Source: Nitriliruptorales bacterium | GTDB lineage: Bacteria; Actinomycetota; Nitriliruptoria; Euzebyales; Egibacteraceae | NCBI GenBank assembly: GCA_009379795.1 | Contig: WHTC01000005.1 | Location: forward strand, 1 to 41,521 | DNA: 41,521 nt | Direction: 5' to 3' | Part shown: piece after piece, positions 28,590 to 38,928 of the stretch | Position numbering within the stretch: position 1 is the first letter of the stretch | How the letters are laid out: the number at the start of each line of letters is the position of its first letter | The notes under the pieces: generated by a model | Told to the model about the DNA's origin: nothing | The model's input: only the letters and a program-made list of their open reading frames with translations | Databases searched by the model: none | Translations under genes and position numbers: made by a program

Positions 28590-30500
28590 GTGCGCAACCC
28601 GGCTCTCGACTTCCGTCCCGAGCCCGGCTCGGTCCCTGCCGAGCCGGGCTGCTACCTGTGGCGGGATCGCCACGAGCGGGTCATCTACGTCGGCAAGGCC
28701 AAGAGCCTGCGCGCCCGGCTGGCCAGCTACTTCGGGTCCTGGTCCGGCATCCCCGGACGCACCCGGGGGATGCTCGAGTCGGCACGCGGCGTCGAGTGGA
28801 TCGTCGTCGACAACGAGGTCGCAGCCCTCCACCTCGAGTACAACCTGATCAAGAAGTACCGGCCGCGCTACAACGTCCGCTACGCCGACGACAAGAGCTA
28901 CCCCTACCTCGCCATCACAGTGCAGGACGACGTGCCGCGAGCGATGGTGCGGCGCAACCCGCGCAGGGACGGCACCCGCTACTTCGGCCCGTACGCCCAC
29001 GCCTACGCGATCCGGGAGACGCTTGACCTGCTGTTGAGGGTCTTCCCCGTGCGCACCTGCTCGAAGGGGGTCTTCGACCGCTGCCGCCGCACCGGCCGCC
29101 CCTGCCTGCTCTACCACATCGGCCGCTGCTCGGCCCCCTGCACGGGCAAGGTCACGGAGACCAGGCACCGCGCGCTGGTCGAGGAGTTGATCGCCTTCCT
29201 GGAGGGCGACACCGATGAGACCATCGAGCAGCTCACCGAGCGCATGACCGCGGAGGCCGCGAAGCTCAATTTCGAGGCGGCCGCGCGCCTTCGCGACCAG
29301 TTGGGGGCGGTGCGCCGCGCCCTCGAGAAGCAGGTGATGGTCACCGGGCGGGCGGAGAGCTTCGACCTGATCGCGCTGCACGAGGACGAGTTGGAGGCTG
29401 CCTTCCAGGCGTTCTTCGTGCGCCGTGGCCGGGTCGTCGGGCGCAAGGGGTGGACGGTCGACAAGGTCGAGGATCTCGACACCCCCGCGCTGCTGTCGCG
29501 TTTCGTGCTCGACTTCGCGATGGAGCGCGGCCCTGACCTGCCGCGCGAGATACTGGTCCCGGTGATTCCCGAGGACGCCGAGACACTTGAGCAACTGCTG
29601 ACGGAGGTGCGCGGCGCGGAGCCCGGGCCCGGGCGGAGCGGCGGTGGTGGTGGTCGGGTTCGAATCAGGGTGCCGCAGCGTGGCGAGAAGCGCGCCTTCC
29701 TGGAGACCGTGCGCGAGAACGCCGTCGAGGCCTTCCACCAGCACCGCCTGAAGCGTGCCAAGGATTTCAATGCCCGCAGCCAGGCGCTGAACGAGTTGCA
29801 GGATGCCCTGGGCTTGAGCGAGCCGCCCCTGCGCATCGAGTGCTACGACATCTCCACCCTCCAGGGCACCAACTCGGTCGCATCGATGGTCGTCATGGAG
29901 GACGCGCTGCCCCGCAAGAGCGAGTACCGGCACTTCTCGATCCGCACGCTGGACGGGCAGGACGACTTCGCCGCCATGGACGAGGTCATCTCCCGGCGCT
30001 TCAAGCGCCTGCTGGCCGAGGAGGAGAAGCCGGTCAGCGAGCGCACCTTCGCCTACCCTCCGGGCCTGGTGATCGTCGACGGAGGAAAGGGCCAGTTGAG
30101 CGCCGCCAAGCGGGCCGTGGACCGCCTCGGCATCGAGGGGGTGGAGTTGTGCGCCCTGGCCAAGCGCCTGGAGGAGGTCTTCCTGCCGGGGCGGCCGGAC
30201 CCCGTGATGCTGCCACGCGGCAGTGAGGCGCTGTTCCTGCTCCAGCGCATCCGCGACGAGGCGCACCGCTTCGCCGTCACCTACCATCGTTCCCGCCGGG
30301 GCAAGGCGATGACCGAGTCGGCCTTCGACGAGATCCCCGCGATCGGACCGGCCCGGCGCAAGGCGCTCCTCATCCACTTCGGATCGCTGCGCAAGGTGCG
30401 CCAGGCGAGCATCGACGAACTCACAGAGGTGGACGGCATCTCCCAGGGTCTGGCGACCACCATCCACGACCACCTTCACGGGCTCACGACCACGGGCTGA
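28590..30500 (+). CDS. uvrC: Excinuclease ABC subunit C
   Basis: GIY-YIG-like PGCYLWRDRHERVIYVGKAKSLRARLASYF, UVR motif, ECYDISTLQGTNSVASMVV, C-terminal HhH. Confidence 0.98.
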   Translation: MRNPALDFRPEPGSVPAEPGCYLWRDRHERVIYVGKAKSLRARLASYFGSWSGIPGRTRGMLESARGVEWIVVDNEVAALHLEYNLIKKYRPRYNVRYADDKSYPYLAITVQDDVPRAMVRRNPRRDGTRYFGPYAHAYAIRETLDLLLRVFPVRTCSKGVFDRCRRTGRPCLLYHIGRCSAPCTGKVTETRHRALVEELIAFLEGDTDETIEQLTERMTAEAAKLNFEAAARLRDQLGAVRRALEKQVMVTGRAESFDLIALHEDELEAAFQAFFVRRGRVVGRKGWTVDKVEDLDTPALLSRFVLDFAMERGPDLPREILVPVIPEDAETLEQLLTEVRGAEPGPGRSGGGGGRVRIRVPQRGEKRAFLETVRENAVEAFHQHRLKRAKDFNARSQALNELQDALGLSEPPLRIECYDISTLQGTNSVASMVVMEDALPRKSEYRHFSIRTLDGQDDFAAMDEVISRRFKRLLAEEEKPVSERTFAYPPGLVIVDGGKGQLSAAKRAVDRLGIEGVELCALAKRLEEVFLPGRPDPVMLPRGSEALFLLQRIRDEAHRFAVTYHRSRRGKAMTESAFDEIPAIGPARRKALLIHFGSLRKVRQASIDELTEVDGISQGLATTIHDHLHGLTTTG

Positions 30501-30504
30501 CGCG

Positions 30505-31365
30505 ATGCGGCCGCAGCTTGCGATCATCACCGGGCTGTCCGGCGCCGGCCGGACCACCGCGGCCAAGGTGCTGGAGGACCTCGGCTACTTCGTCATCGAC
30601 AACATGCCGCCGGCGCTGATCGAGCGGGTGGTGGACCTGGCCACCGCGAAGGGCTCGACCGTGGATCGGGTCGCGCTGGTGGTGGACGTGCGCGGACGGG
30701 CGTTCTTCGGTGACCTGCGCGCCACGCTGGCCTCGCTGGCCGAACGCAACCTTGGCCCGCGGGTGCTGTTCCTGGAGGCCGGCGACGAGGCGCTGGTGAA
30801 GCGGTACGAAGCCGCCCGCCGCGCGCACCCGCTGAGCGGGCCGGACCGCATCATCGACGGCATCGCCAGGGAGCGGGGGCTGCTGGCCGACCTGCGCGCT
30901 GAAGCGGATCTGGTGATCGACACCACCGACCTCAACGTGCACGATCTCCGCGACCGCATCACCGACGCCTTCGGCGACGAGGACCGCCGGGCGCTGGCGG
31001 TCAACGTCGTGACCTTCGGTTTCAAGAACGGCACGCCCCGGGACGCCGACATCGTCCTGGACGTGCGCTTCCTGCCCAATCCCCACTGGATCGACGAGTT
31101 GCGGTCTTTCACCGGGCTCGACGCGCCCGTCCAGGACTACGTGCTCGGTCAGCCCGAGACGGGTGTATTCCTGGAGCGGCTGTTCGCTCTGTTCGATGTG
31201 ATGGTGCCCTCCTTCCTCAAGGAGGGGAAGCACTACCTCACGATCGGGATCGGCTGCACCGGAGGCAAGCACCGCTCCGTGGTGCTCGGGGAAAAGTTGG
31301 CTCAACACATCCGAAGCCTCGGGGTCGCTGTCCAGGTGGAGCACCGCGATCACCTCAAGGAGTGA
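30505..31365 (+). CDS. rapZ: RNase adapter protein RapZ / P-loop nucleotide-binding protein
   Basis: IITGLSGAGRTTAAKVLEDLGYFVIDNMPPALI; GIGCTGGKHRSVVLGEKLAQ. Confidence 0.96.
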   Translation: MRPQLAIITGLSGAGRTTAAKVLEDLGYFVIDNMPPALIERVVDLATAKGSTVDRVALVVDVRGRAFFGDLRATLASLAERNLGPRVLFLEAGDEALVKRYEAARRAHPLSGPDRIIDGIARERGLLADLRAEADLVIDTTDLNVHDLRDRITDAFGDEDRRALAVNVVTFGFKNGTPRDADIVLDVRFLPNPHWIDELRSFTGLDAPVQDYVLGQPETGVFLERLFALFDVMVPSFLKEGKHYLTIGIGCTGGKHRSVVLGEKLAQHIRSLGVAVQVEHRDHLKE

Positions 31366-32339
31366 GCCTCGTGCGAGGAGGGGAGATGCCCGCAGTCGTC
31401 GCCCTGGGTGGCGGGCACGGGTTGGCGCGAGCGCTCGCGGCGCTTCGTAACCTGGGCGTGCGGCCCACGGCCGTGGTCACCGTCGCCGACGACGGCGGTT
31501 CCAGCGGTCGGCTGCGCCAGGATCTGAACATCATCGCGCCCGGGGACCTGCGCATGGCCCTGCTGGCCCTGGCGCGCAACCGGACGCTGGCGGGCGCCCT
31601 CACGCACCGTTTCCCAAAGGGGCAGTTGGCCGGTCACGCGCTCGGCAACCTGTTCCTGGTCGCACTGGCCGAGCGCGCGGACGGGGACTTCGTCCAGGCC
31701 CTGGACACCGCCGCGATCCTGCTGGACTGTGAGGGCCGTGTCCTGCCCGCCACCACCCTGCCCGTCTCACTGGAGGCGAAGGTCGGGGGCGAGCAGATCA
31801 ACGGTCAGGCGAGGGTCACCCGGGCCGGCGGGCGCGTCGAGCGCATCTGGCTGGAGCCGAGCGACCCACCTGCCTGCCCGGAGGCGGAGCGTGCGATCGA
31901 CGAAGCCGACGCGGTGGTGCTGGCACCCGGGAGCCTGTTCACGAGCATCGCCGCGGTCCTGCTGGTGCCGCAGTTGGCTGAGGCGCTGGCCCGGACCAGC
32001 GCCCGGGTGGTGATGGTGGCCAATGTGGCCACCCAGACCGGCGAGACCGACGGCCTGGATCTGGCCGGGCACGTGGACAACCTCCTTGCCCATGCGCCCG
32101 GCGTGACGTTGGACACCGTGATCGCGCACGACGGCCCGTGTCCCAACGGCGTCGATCCCCTGGGCACCGACCTGCGCCATCCGCGGGTGGGCGGCGTGCG
32201 CCGCGCCGATGTGATCACGCGCCGCGAGGACGGCGGCATCATCGCCGTCCACGACCCCCGGCGACTGGCCGCGGTCCTGGCGCCACTGCTGGGGGTGCCG
32301 CGGGGACGCGGAGTCCACAGCGCGGCCACTGTGTGCTGA
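31362..32339 (+). CDS. yvcK: YvcK/CofD-family gluconeogenesis factor
   Basis: VVALGGGHGLARALAALR, VTVADDGGSSGRLRQDLNIIAPGDLRM, FPKGQLAGHALGNLFLVAL; start could be ATG 31386. Confidence 0.95.
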   Translation: MSLVRGGEMPAVVALGGGHGLARALAALRNLGVRPTAVVTVADDGGSSGRLRQDLNIIAPGDLRMALLALARNRTLAGALTHRFPKGQLAGHALGNLFLVALAERADGDFVQALDTAAILLDCEGRVLPATTLPVSLEAKVGGEQINGQARVTRAGGRVERIWLEPSDPPACPEAERAIDEADAVVLAPGSLFTSIAAVLLVPQLAEALARTSARVVMVANVATQTGETDGLDLAGHVDNLLAHAPGVTLDTVIAHDGPCPNGVDPLGTDLRHPRVGGVRRADVITRREDGGIIAVHDPRRLAAVLAPLLGVPRGRGVHSAATVC

Positions 32340-32348
32340 GAGCCGCTC

Positions 32349-33317
32349 ATGAGCGTTACCGCCGCAGTCCGCGAGGAACTGGCCCACGTCGAGCAGGGCC
32401 GGGACTGCTGCGTGCGAGCGGAACTGTCCGCTCTGCTGCGACTCGGCGGCAGCGTGACCCTGTCGGAGCGAGGGATCGGCTACACGTTCGAAACCTCGAC
32501 GGGCGCGGTGGTCCGCCGCGCGCGTATCGCCCTGGACCGCATCCACGGGGTGCGCCGTGATGACCGGGTGGAGGAATGGATCGAGGTTCACGCGCCCGGC
32601 GGGCTGCACGCGGCCACCCGCTACCGGCTCCGGCTGGCCGGGGCGGTGGCGCCGGTGCTCACGGATCTGGGGTTGCTCAACCGCACCGGCCGTCCCGTCG
32701 ACGGCATCGCGCCACGACTGTCACGCCGCCGCTGCGACGCGATCGCCTCCGTGCGGGGCGCGCTGATGGCCGCGGGCAGCGTCACCGACCCTGAGGGCGC
32801 TCCGCACCTGGAGATCCGCGCCGCCGGGAAGGCCACCGCCACCACCCTGGCGCAGCTGCTGGTGCGCTGCGGCGGCGCCGGAGCCCGCGCCGCCCTGAAG
32901 GACGGGCAATGGCGCGTGGTCGTCAAGTCTGGCGAGGCTGCGGGAGCGGTGCTGGCCACGGCAGGGGCGCATACCGCGTTCCTGCGCTGGGACGCCGCCC
33001 GGTTGCGGCGCGAGCTGCGAGGGGAGGCCAACCGCGCCGCCAACGCCGACCGCGCCAATCTGGCCCGCGCCGTGAGCGCCTCGGCGCGCCAGGTCGCCGC
33101 GATCCAGCAGGCTCTGGCGACTCTCGACTGGGAGCAGTTGGCGCCCGAGATGCGCGACGCCGCGCTGGCGCGCCTTGCCAACCCGGAGGCCAGCCTGGCC
33201 GAGGTCGGCGGGCTGCTGGAGCCGCCGGTCGGCAAGGCGACCGTGCACCGGAGGCTCGCGCGCCTGGCGTCCCTGGCGGAGCAGTCCGCTCCGGCGGGCG
33301 GCAGCCGCCTCCGATGA
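32349..33317 (+). CDS. whiA: Sporulation/cell-division regulator WhiA family
   Basis: VREELAHVEQGRDCCVRAELSALLRLGGS; C-terminal ANRANLARAVSASARQVAAIQ, LANPEASLAEVGGLLEPPVGKATVHRRLARL. Confidence 0.95.
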   Translation: MSVTAAVREELAHVEQGRDCCVRAELSALLRLGGSVTLSERGIGYTFETSTGAVVRRARIALDRIHGVRRDDRVEEWIEVHAPGGLHAATRYRLRLAGAVAPVLTDLGLLNRTGRPVDGIAPRLSRRRCDAIASVRGALMAAGSVTDPEGAPHLEIRAAGKATATTLAQLLVRCGGAGARAALKDGQWRVVVKSGEAAGAVLATAGAHTAFLRWDAARLRRELRGEANRAANADRANLARAVSASARQVAAIQQALATLDWEQLAPEMRDAALARLANPEASLAEVGGLLEPPVGKATVHRRLARLASLAEQSAPAGGSRLR

Positions 33318-33490
33318 GCACCGCCGCCATTCGAACGATTAGCCCGCCCCCCAACGGGGATGGTCGCTGTGGCAGGAGCCGGAGCGGGAGAGCCCGCTAG
33401 CATCACCTCAGGTTCCGCTGCACGGTTCATGGCCTTCCCCGTCGCCAAGGCCAGAGCCCTTCGACATCGAGCAGGAATGAGGGAGCGCAC

Positions 33491-34495
33491 ATGAGTACTC
33501 GCGTGGGCATCAACGGATTCGGCCGCATCGGGCGCAACTTTCTGCGCGCGGCCTATGACCGGGACGCCGACATCGAGATCATCGGTCTGAACGACATCAC
33601 GGATAACACGACGCTGGCGCACCTGCTGCGCTACGACAGCGTCCATGGACGCTTCTCCGGCAGCATCGATCTGACGGACAACGGCATCCGGGTCAACGGC
33701 CGTGAGATCGTCATCATGTCCGAGCGCAACCCGGCGGACCTGCCGTGGAAAGACCTGGGCGTGGATGTCGTCATTGAGTCGACCGGGCTGTTCACGCAGC
33801 GCGACAAGGCCGCCGCGCACCTGGAGGCCGGCGCGCAGAAGGTGATCATCTCCGCGCCCGCCAAGAACGAGGACGTCACGGTGGTGATCGGGGTCAACGA
33901 GGGCGACTACGACCCGACCAACCACGACGTCATCTCGATGGCGAGTTGCACGACGGGCTCGGTCGTGCCGCTGGCGAAGGTCCTGGACGAGAACTTCGGC
34001 ATCGAGCAGGGCTTCATGACGACGGTGCACGCGTACACCGCCGACCAGGGGTTGCAGGACGGGCCACACAAGGACCTGCGCCGGGCGCGCGCCGCGGCCG
34101 AGTCGATCATCCCGACCACGACCGGTGCGGCGAGGGCCGCCTCGCTGGCGCTGCCCCGGCTCGAGGGCAGGATGGACGGGCTCGCGTTGCGGGTGCCGGT
34201 TCCGGACGGCTCGATCACCGACCTGGTCGTCACGGTCGGCCGTGACGTGTCGATCGAGGAGGTCAACGACGCCTACCGCGCGGCCGCCGAGGGCCCGCTG
34301 CAGGGAATCCTGGAGTACACCGAGGACCCGATCGTGTCAGCCGACATCGTCGGCAACTCCCACAGCTGCATTTTCGACAGCCTGTCAACCATGACGAACG
34401 GGTCGATGGTCAAGGTGCTGGGCTGGTATGACAACGAATGGGGTTTCTCGTGCCGCCTGGTCGATCTGGCCACCTACGTCGGCGCGCGGCTGTAG
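33491..34495 (+). CDS. gap: Type I glyceraldehyde-3-phosphate dehydrogenase
   Basis: VGINGFGRIGRNFLRA, ASCTTGSVVPLAKVL, WYDNEWGFSCRLVDLA. Confidence 0.98.
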   Translation: MSTRVGINGFGRIGRNFLRAAYDRDADIEIIGLNDITDNTTLAHLLRYDSVHGRFSGSIDLTDNGIRVNGREIVIMSERNPADLPWKDLGVDVVIESTGLFTQRDKAAAHLEAGAQKVIISAPAKNEDVTVVIGVNEGDYDPTNHDVISMASCTTGSVVPLAKVLDENFGIEQGFMTTVHAYTADQGLQDGPHKDLRRARAAAESIIPTTTGAARAASLALPRLEGRMDGLALRVPVPDGSITDLVVTVGRDVSIEEVNDAYRAAAEGPLQGILEYTEDPIVSADIVGNSHSCIFDSLSTMTNGSMVKVLGWYDNEWGFSCRLVDLATYVGARL

Positions 34496-34500
34496 AGGAC

Positions 34501-35718
34501 GTGGCTGCCAACGCGATACCTGGGCTGGACAGCCTGCGCCTCGCCGGTCGGTGCGTCCTCGTGCGCGCCGATCTCAACGTCCCCCTGACCGGCGAGGGTG
34601 GCCAGGATCCCCGCGTCGCCGACGACCTGCGGATCGAGGAGTCGCTGCCCACCTTGCGCCGGCTGCGCGGCGAGGGCGCTCGAATCGTGCTGATGAGTCA
34701 CCTGGGACGACCGGACGGCAAGGTGGTGGATGACCTCAGCCTTGCCCCGGTAGCCCGGCGTCTGTCCGAGCTGTTGGCCGCTCCGATCGGGGCCGCCGCC
34801 GACGTCGTCGGTCCCGACGCGCGGCAGCGCGTCGACAACCTCGGCGAGGGCGACGTCGTCCTGCTGGAGAACCTGCGCTTCGAACCGGGCGAGACCGCCA
34901 ACGACGACGAGTTCGCCGCGGCGCTCGCCCGTTTCGGGGACGCCTACGTCGATGATGCCTTCGGGGCCGCACACCGGGCTCATGCCAGCGTCGTGGGCGT
35001 GCCCGCCCTGCTGGACGACGTGGCCGCCGGAGTGCTCCTCGAGCGTGAGGTCGCCGTCCTGTCGCGCCTGTTGACCGACCCGCCCAGGCCCTACACGGCC
35101 GTGCTCGGCGGGGCCAAGGTGTCGGACAAGCTCGGGGTGATCGACAACCTCCTCGGCCGAGTCGACCGGCTGCTGATCGGCGGGGCGATGTGCTACACCT
35201 TCCTCGCCTCCCAGGGCTTCGACGTCGGCGCGAGCAGGATCGAGCAGGATCGCCTCGACGCTGTCCGCGACGTGATGGAGCGTGCCGACCGTGAGGGCGT
35301 CGAGCTGCTGCTGCCCAGCGACGTAGTCGCCGCGGCTGAGTTCCGCGCCGGCGCGGAGCACGAGACGGTCGCTGCCGGCGCGATCCCCTCCGGGATGATG
35401 GGGCTGGACATTGGCCCCGAGACCGTGGAGCGCTTCTCCGGGCGTATCGCCGATGCGGGTTCGGTACTGTGGAACGGCCCGATGGGCGTGTTCGAGTGGG
35501 ACGCCTTCGCCGCCGGCACCGAGGGGGTCGCACGCGCGATAGCGGCCAGCGACGGCTTCACGGTGGTCGGCGGCGGGGACAGCGCCGCGGCCATCCGCAA
35601 GCTCGGCCTGCCCAGCCAGGTGACGCACGTCTCAACCGGCGGAGGGGCGGCCCTCGAGTTTCTGGAAGGCATCGAACTACCGGGTGTCGCAGCCCTCGGG
35701 AAGGGGAGCGGGTCATGA
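34501..35718 (+). CDS. pgk: Phosphoglycerate kinase
   Basis: VLVRADLNVPL, LMSHLGRPDG, LLENLRFEPGE, VLGGAKVSDKLGVIDNLL, GGGDSAAAIRKLG, VSTGGGAALEFLEG. Confidence 0.98.
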   Translation: MAANAIPGLDSLRLAGRCVLVRADLNVPLTGEGGQDPRVADDLRIEESLPTLRRLRGEGARIVLMSHLGRPDGKVVDDLSLAPVARRLSELLAAPIGAAADVVGPDARQRVDNLGEGDVVLLENLRFEPGETANDDEFAAALARFGDAYVDDAFGAAHRAHASVVGVPALLDDVAAGVLLEREVAVLSRLLTDPPRPYTAVLGGAKVSDKLGVIDNLLGRVDRLLIGGAMCYTFLASQGFDVGASRIEQDRLDAVRDVMERADREGVELLLPSDVVAAAEFRAGAEHETVAAGAIPSGMMGLDIGPETVERFSGRIADAGSVLWNGPMGVFEWDAFAAGTEGVARAIAASDGFTVVGGGDSAAAIRKLGLPSQVTHVSTGGGAALEFLEGIELPGVAALGKGSGS

Positions 35719-36488
35719 GCCGCAGGCCGTTGATCGCCGGCAACTGGAAGATGCACAAGGATCATCTGGAGGCCATCGACCTGGTCCAGCGGTTCAATTA
35801 CCGTTTGGAGGCGGAGGACTACGACGCCGTCGACATCGCGGTCATCCCGCCGTTCACGGATCTGCGCAGCATGCAGACGTTGATCGACGCCGATCGCCTC
35901 CCGATCGCCCTGGGCGCGCAGAACTGCCACTGGGAGGACTCGGGGGCCTTCACCGGCGAGGTCAGCCCGCCGATGCTGGCGCGGTTGAATGTCAGGTACG
36001 TGATCTGTGGCCATTCCGAGCGACGCCACCTGTTCGCCGAGACCGACGAGATCGTCAACCGCAAAGTCCAGGCCGTGCTGCGCCACGCCATCACCCCGAT
36101 CCTGTGCGTGGGGGAGACGCTGGAGCAGCGTGAGGCGGGCCAGGCCAAAGACGTGGTCGTCGGCCAACTGCACGGCGCGCTCGAAGGGGTCGGCGCCGAG
36201 CAGGTTCGCACGATGGTGATCGCGTACGAACCCGTCTGGGCGATCGGCACCGGGCGTACCGCCACCCCCGATGACGCCAACGAGATGTGCGCCATGGTCC
36301 GCTCGACCGTCGCCGACCGCTACGCCGGGTCGACCGGCGAGGGCGTGCGCGTGCAGTACGGCGGCAGCGTCATGCCGGGCAACGTGGTCGCGCTGATGCG
36401 CCAGCCGGACATCGACGGCGCTCTGGTGGGAGGGGCAAGCCTGAGCGCGGACGACTTCGCGGTGATCTGCCGTTTCCCCCGCCTGTAG
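35715..36488 (+). CDS. tpiA: Triosephosphate isomerase
   Basis: RPLIAGNWKMHKDHLEA, VICGHSERR, VIAYEPVWAIGTGRTA, VQYGGSVMPGN, DGALVGGASL; ATG at 35715. Confidence 0.98.
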   Translation: MSRRPLIAGNWKMHKDHLEAIDLVQRFNYRLEAEDYDAVDIAVIPPFTDLRSMQTLIDADRLPIALGAQNCHWEDSGAFTGEVSPPMLARLNVRYVICGHSERRHLFAETDEIVNRKVQAVLRHAITPILCVGETLEQREAGQAKDVVVGQLHGALEGVGAEQVRTMVIAYEPVWAIGTGRTATPDDANEMCAMVRSTVADRYAGSTGEGVRVQYGGSVMPGNVVALMRQPDIDGALVGGASLSADDFAVICRFPRL

Positions 36489-36565
36489 GGAAACGCCGTC
36501 CGCTCCGGCGAAATCCGGTTAGCGTGAGCGCTGTCGGGGCACTCCTTCTCTGGTACGGGCTCAGG

Positions 36566-36618
36566 GACCCCCTTTCCCCGACCAATCAGCCACAACGTCG
36601 GCTGAGGAGAAGGGGGTC
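36566..36618. terminator. Nested hairpin between tpiA and the BlaI-like gene (terminator or leader structure)
   Basis: Outer GACCCCCTT (36566-36574) / AAGGGGGTC (36610-36618); inner TCAGCC (36586-36591) / GGCTGA (36600-36605). Confidence 0.55.
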
Positions 36619-36700
36619 AGTCGTACTGGCCCGCTGGGGATAGTGAGCGTAGGATCAGTGTGCCGGCGCCTCATCCGGCCAGAAGGCGAGCGAGGGGACT

Positions 36701-37108
36701 ATGGCGAAGCGGAGGAACCAGCTCGACGGGCTGCTCGGACCTCTTGAGAGCGAGGTCATGGAGACCGTCTGGCGGCTGGGTGAGACCACGGTGCGCGATG
36801 TTCATGCGGACCTTGCGCAGACCCGTGACCTCGCCTACACCACGATCATGACCACCATGGCGCGGCTGGCGGCCAAGGGCCTGCTCGAGCGGGACACCTC
36901 GGGGCTGGCGCACCGGTATCGCCCAACCGTCAGCCGGGACGAGTACGCCCGGTCCACCGTCACCTCGGTGGTGGACTGGCTGGTCGACTCGTTTCCCGAG
37001 CCTGCGATCAGCTACTTCGTGAAGGTGGTGAACGACGGCGCCGAACCCGCCGGGTCCATGGGTTCGCTCCGGGAGAAGGTCGACAAGCTGAGGGCACAGG
37101 AGGATTAG
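36701..37108 (+). CDS. BlaI/MecI/CopY-family transcriptional repressor
   Basis: LGPLESEVMETVWRLGETTVRDVHADL...LAYTTIMTTMARLAAKGLLERDTSGLAHRYRPTVSRDEY. Confidence 0.94.
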   Translation: MAKRRNQLDGLLGPLESEVMETVWRLGETTVRDVHADLAQTRDLAYTTIMTTMARLAAKGLLERDTSGLAHRYRPTVSRDEYARSTVTSVVDWLVDSFPEPAISYFVKVVNDGAEPAGSMGSLREKVDKLRAQED

Positions 37109-38569
37109 TTGCCCCAGACGGCGACGCCGGACTCGGGTGGCTTCCTGCTCCAACTGCTGACAGAGTCGTTCGCGTTCCGGGCACTGCTCGGTTCCCTGGC
37201 CGCCGCAGGCCTCACCAGCCTGGCTGTGTACGGGCATCTCGTCCACAGCACGCGAGCCCGGCGTCTTTTCGTGCTGGCGCCGGTGCTGGTGGCGGCGGCC
37301 GCCGGCATCGTCACGGCGCGCCAGGCGACCGCCGTCTACCTGCCGCAATTGTTCGTCGCGTCGGCTTCCTCCGGAGCCGCCGAACAGGTGCTCGATCTGA
37401 TCGACGAACTGCGCTGGATCAGCCTGGATCGAGAGCTCAACCTGCTGGTCGCCGCCTGGGCGACGATCGCCGCGATCCTGCTGGCGCGTCGCCTGGTCGG
37501 CATCCTGACCGTCCGCAGCGTGCTGAGTCCCGGGATGGCACCGGCCGAGGACCACCGGCGCCTGGTAATGCTCGTCGACAGCCTCGCTCCCAGGATGGGA
37601 CTGCGGAGCCCTCGTCTGCTGCTCGTCGAACGGTGCCCCGGAGGGGCCTTCGCGTCGGGCACGCTGCGACCGCTGATCGCCGTCGATCCCGAGTTCGTGC
37701 GGACACTGGACGACCGCGAGCTGGAAGGTCTCCTGGCACACGAACTCGCGCACCTGCACCGCCGCGACCCGTTGCTGTGCCTGCTCGTCGGGCTGTTCCG
37801 CGACCTGACCTTCTTCCTCCCCCCGGCATACCTGGCCGGACGTTGGCTGTGGCGCGAGCAGGAGGAGAGCGCCGACCAGGTCGCCGCGGAGGTCACCGCC
37901 CGCCCCGCGTCCCTGGCCTCCAGCATCCTCAAGGTCTGGGACCGGGCGACACTGGCGGGTCCGCCCGTAGCCTGCGCGGCCGTGCCGGCGGACGTCCTGT
38001 GGCGCTCCGGGTCCCGCGGCAGCGCCCCAGGAGCGCACGCGCTGAGCAGGGCGGCGCGGATGGTCAGCCGTCGCGTCGAGCGTCTGGTCTCAGGGGACTA
38101 TCTGGTGACGTCGCTGCGGCGGCGCATCGAGATCGCCATGGCGATCTCGATGCTGGTCGCCGCGAGCGGCACGGCCGTCGCGGTCCCGAACTGGATCGGC
38201 GACCAATACGCCAGGATCCTGATCGGATCGCTTCCGGCCCTTCCGGACACGCCGGTCGAGTCCGAGGCGTTCGCGACGTATCGGTACCTGACCCGCGACT
38301 CGGCGGCGGCCGGCGAAGTGCAGGCCGCCCGGGCCGGGAACGCGGACGCCTCTGCGGCCTGCCCCTGCGTGGAGAGCCAGACCCAGCTGCGGATGCGCAT
38401 GCCGGCTACCGCTCCCAAGATCGAACCGGGACTCCGCTGGTCGGGGACAAGCCAGCCCTTCGACCTGCGCGACCCCCGCCTGGATGACGTGCCCTCGGCG
38501 CGGTCGCTGTGGACGCTGAACGAACGACAGCCGCGCCTGGGGGTGTTCCTGGTCGACGGGTCCGGCTGA
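37109..38569 (+). CDS. M56-family membrane metallopeptidase (BlaR1-like, no penicillin-binding domain visible)
   Basis: LLAHELAHLHRRDPLLCLL HExxH, multiple TM segments, directly after the BlaI-like gene; TTG start. Confidence 0.9.
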   Translation: MPQTATPDSGGFLLQLLTESFAFRALLGSLAAAGLTSLAVYGHLVHSTRARRLFVLAPVLVAAAAGIVTARQATAVYLPQLFVASASSGAAEQVLDLIDELRWISLDRELNLLVAAWATIAAILLARRLVGILTVRSVLSPGMAPAEDHRRLVMLVDSLAPRMGLRSPRLLLVERCPGGAFASGTLRPLIAVDPEFVRTLDDRELEGLLAHELAHLHRRDPLLCLLVGLFRDLTFFLPPAYLAGRWLWREQEESADQVAAEVTARPASLASSILKVWDRATLAGPPVACAAVPADVLWRSGSRGSAPGAHALSRAARMVSRRVERLVSGDYLVTSLRRRIEIAMAISMLVAASGTAVAVPNWIGDQYARILIGSLPALPDTPVESEAFATYRYLTRDSAAAGEVQAARAGNADASAACPCVESQTQLRMRMPATAPKIEPGLRWSGTSQPFDLRDPRLDDVPSARSLWTLNERQPRLGVFLVDGSG

Positions 38570-38650
38570 CAGGGTTCCTGGGCCGATCCGCCCCGCCGGC
38601 TCTGCTACCCTGCGGGTCGCAGACTGGCCGCTTTCGGTCGCGTTCCTGAC

Positions 38651-38908
38651 ATGCTTTCGCACACCGAGGTCGTCGTGTTCCTCACCATTAGCGTTGTGGT
38701 CGTCCATGTGCTGGTCTCACTCCTGCTGATCCTGTTCATCCTGCTGAAGTCCGGCCGGGGGGGCGGCCTGTCCGACATGTTCGGCGGGGGGGCCATGAGC
38801 ACGATGAGCGGATCGACCGTGGTCGAGAAGAATCTTGACCGGATGACGGTGATCACCGCCGTGGTGTGGGCGCTCACGACCGTGATCCTGTCGCTCAGGC
38901 TCGCCTGA
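38651..38908 (+). CDS. secG: Preprotein translocase subunit SecG
   Basis: 85 aa, two TM helices flanking LLKSGRGGGLSDMFGGGAMSTMSGSTVVEKNLDRMT. Confidence 0.95.
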   Translation: MLSHTEVVVFLTISVVVVHVLVSLLLILFILLKSGRGGGLSDMFGGGAMSTMSGSTVVEKNLDRMTVITAVVWALTTVILSLRLA

Positions 38909-38928
38909 CTGACGACCGCCTGTGTGCC

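Noticed and set aside
30526-30560. RapZ Walker A with GAGRTT instead of GxGKS/T
   Set aside because: Arg at this position is common in actinobacterial RapZ-type proteins, so not unusual.
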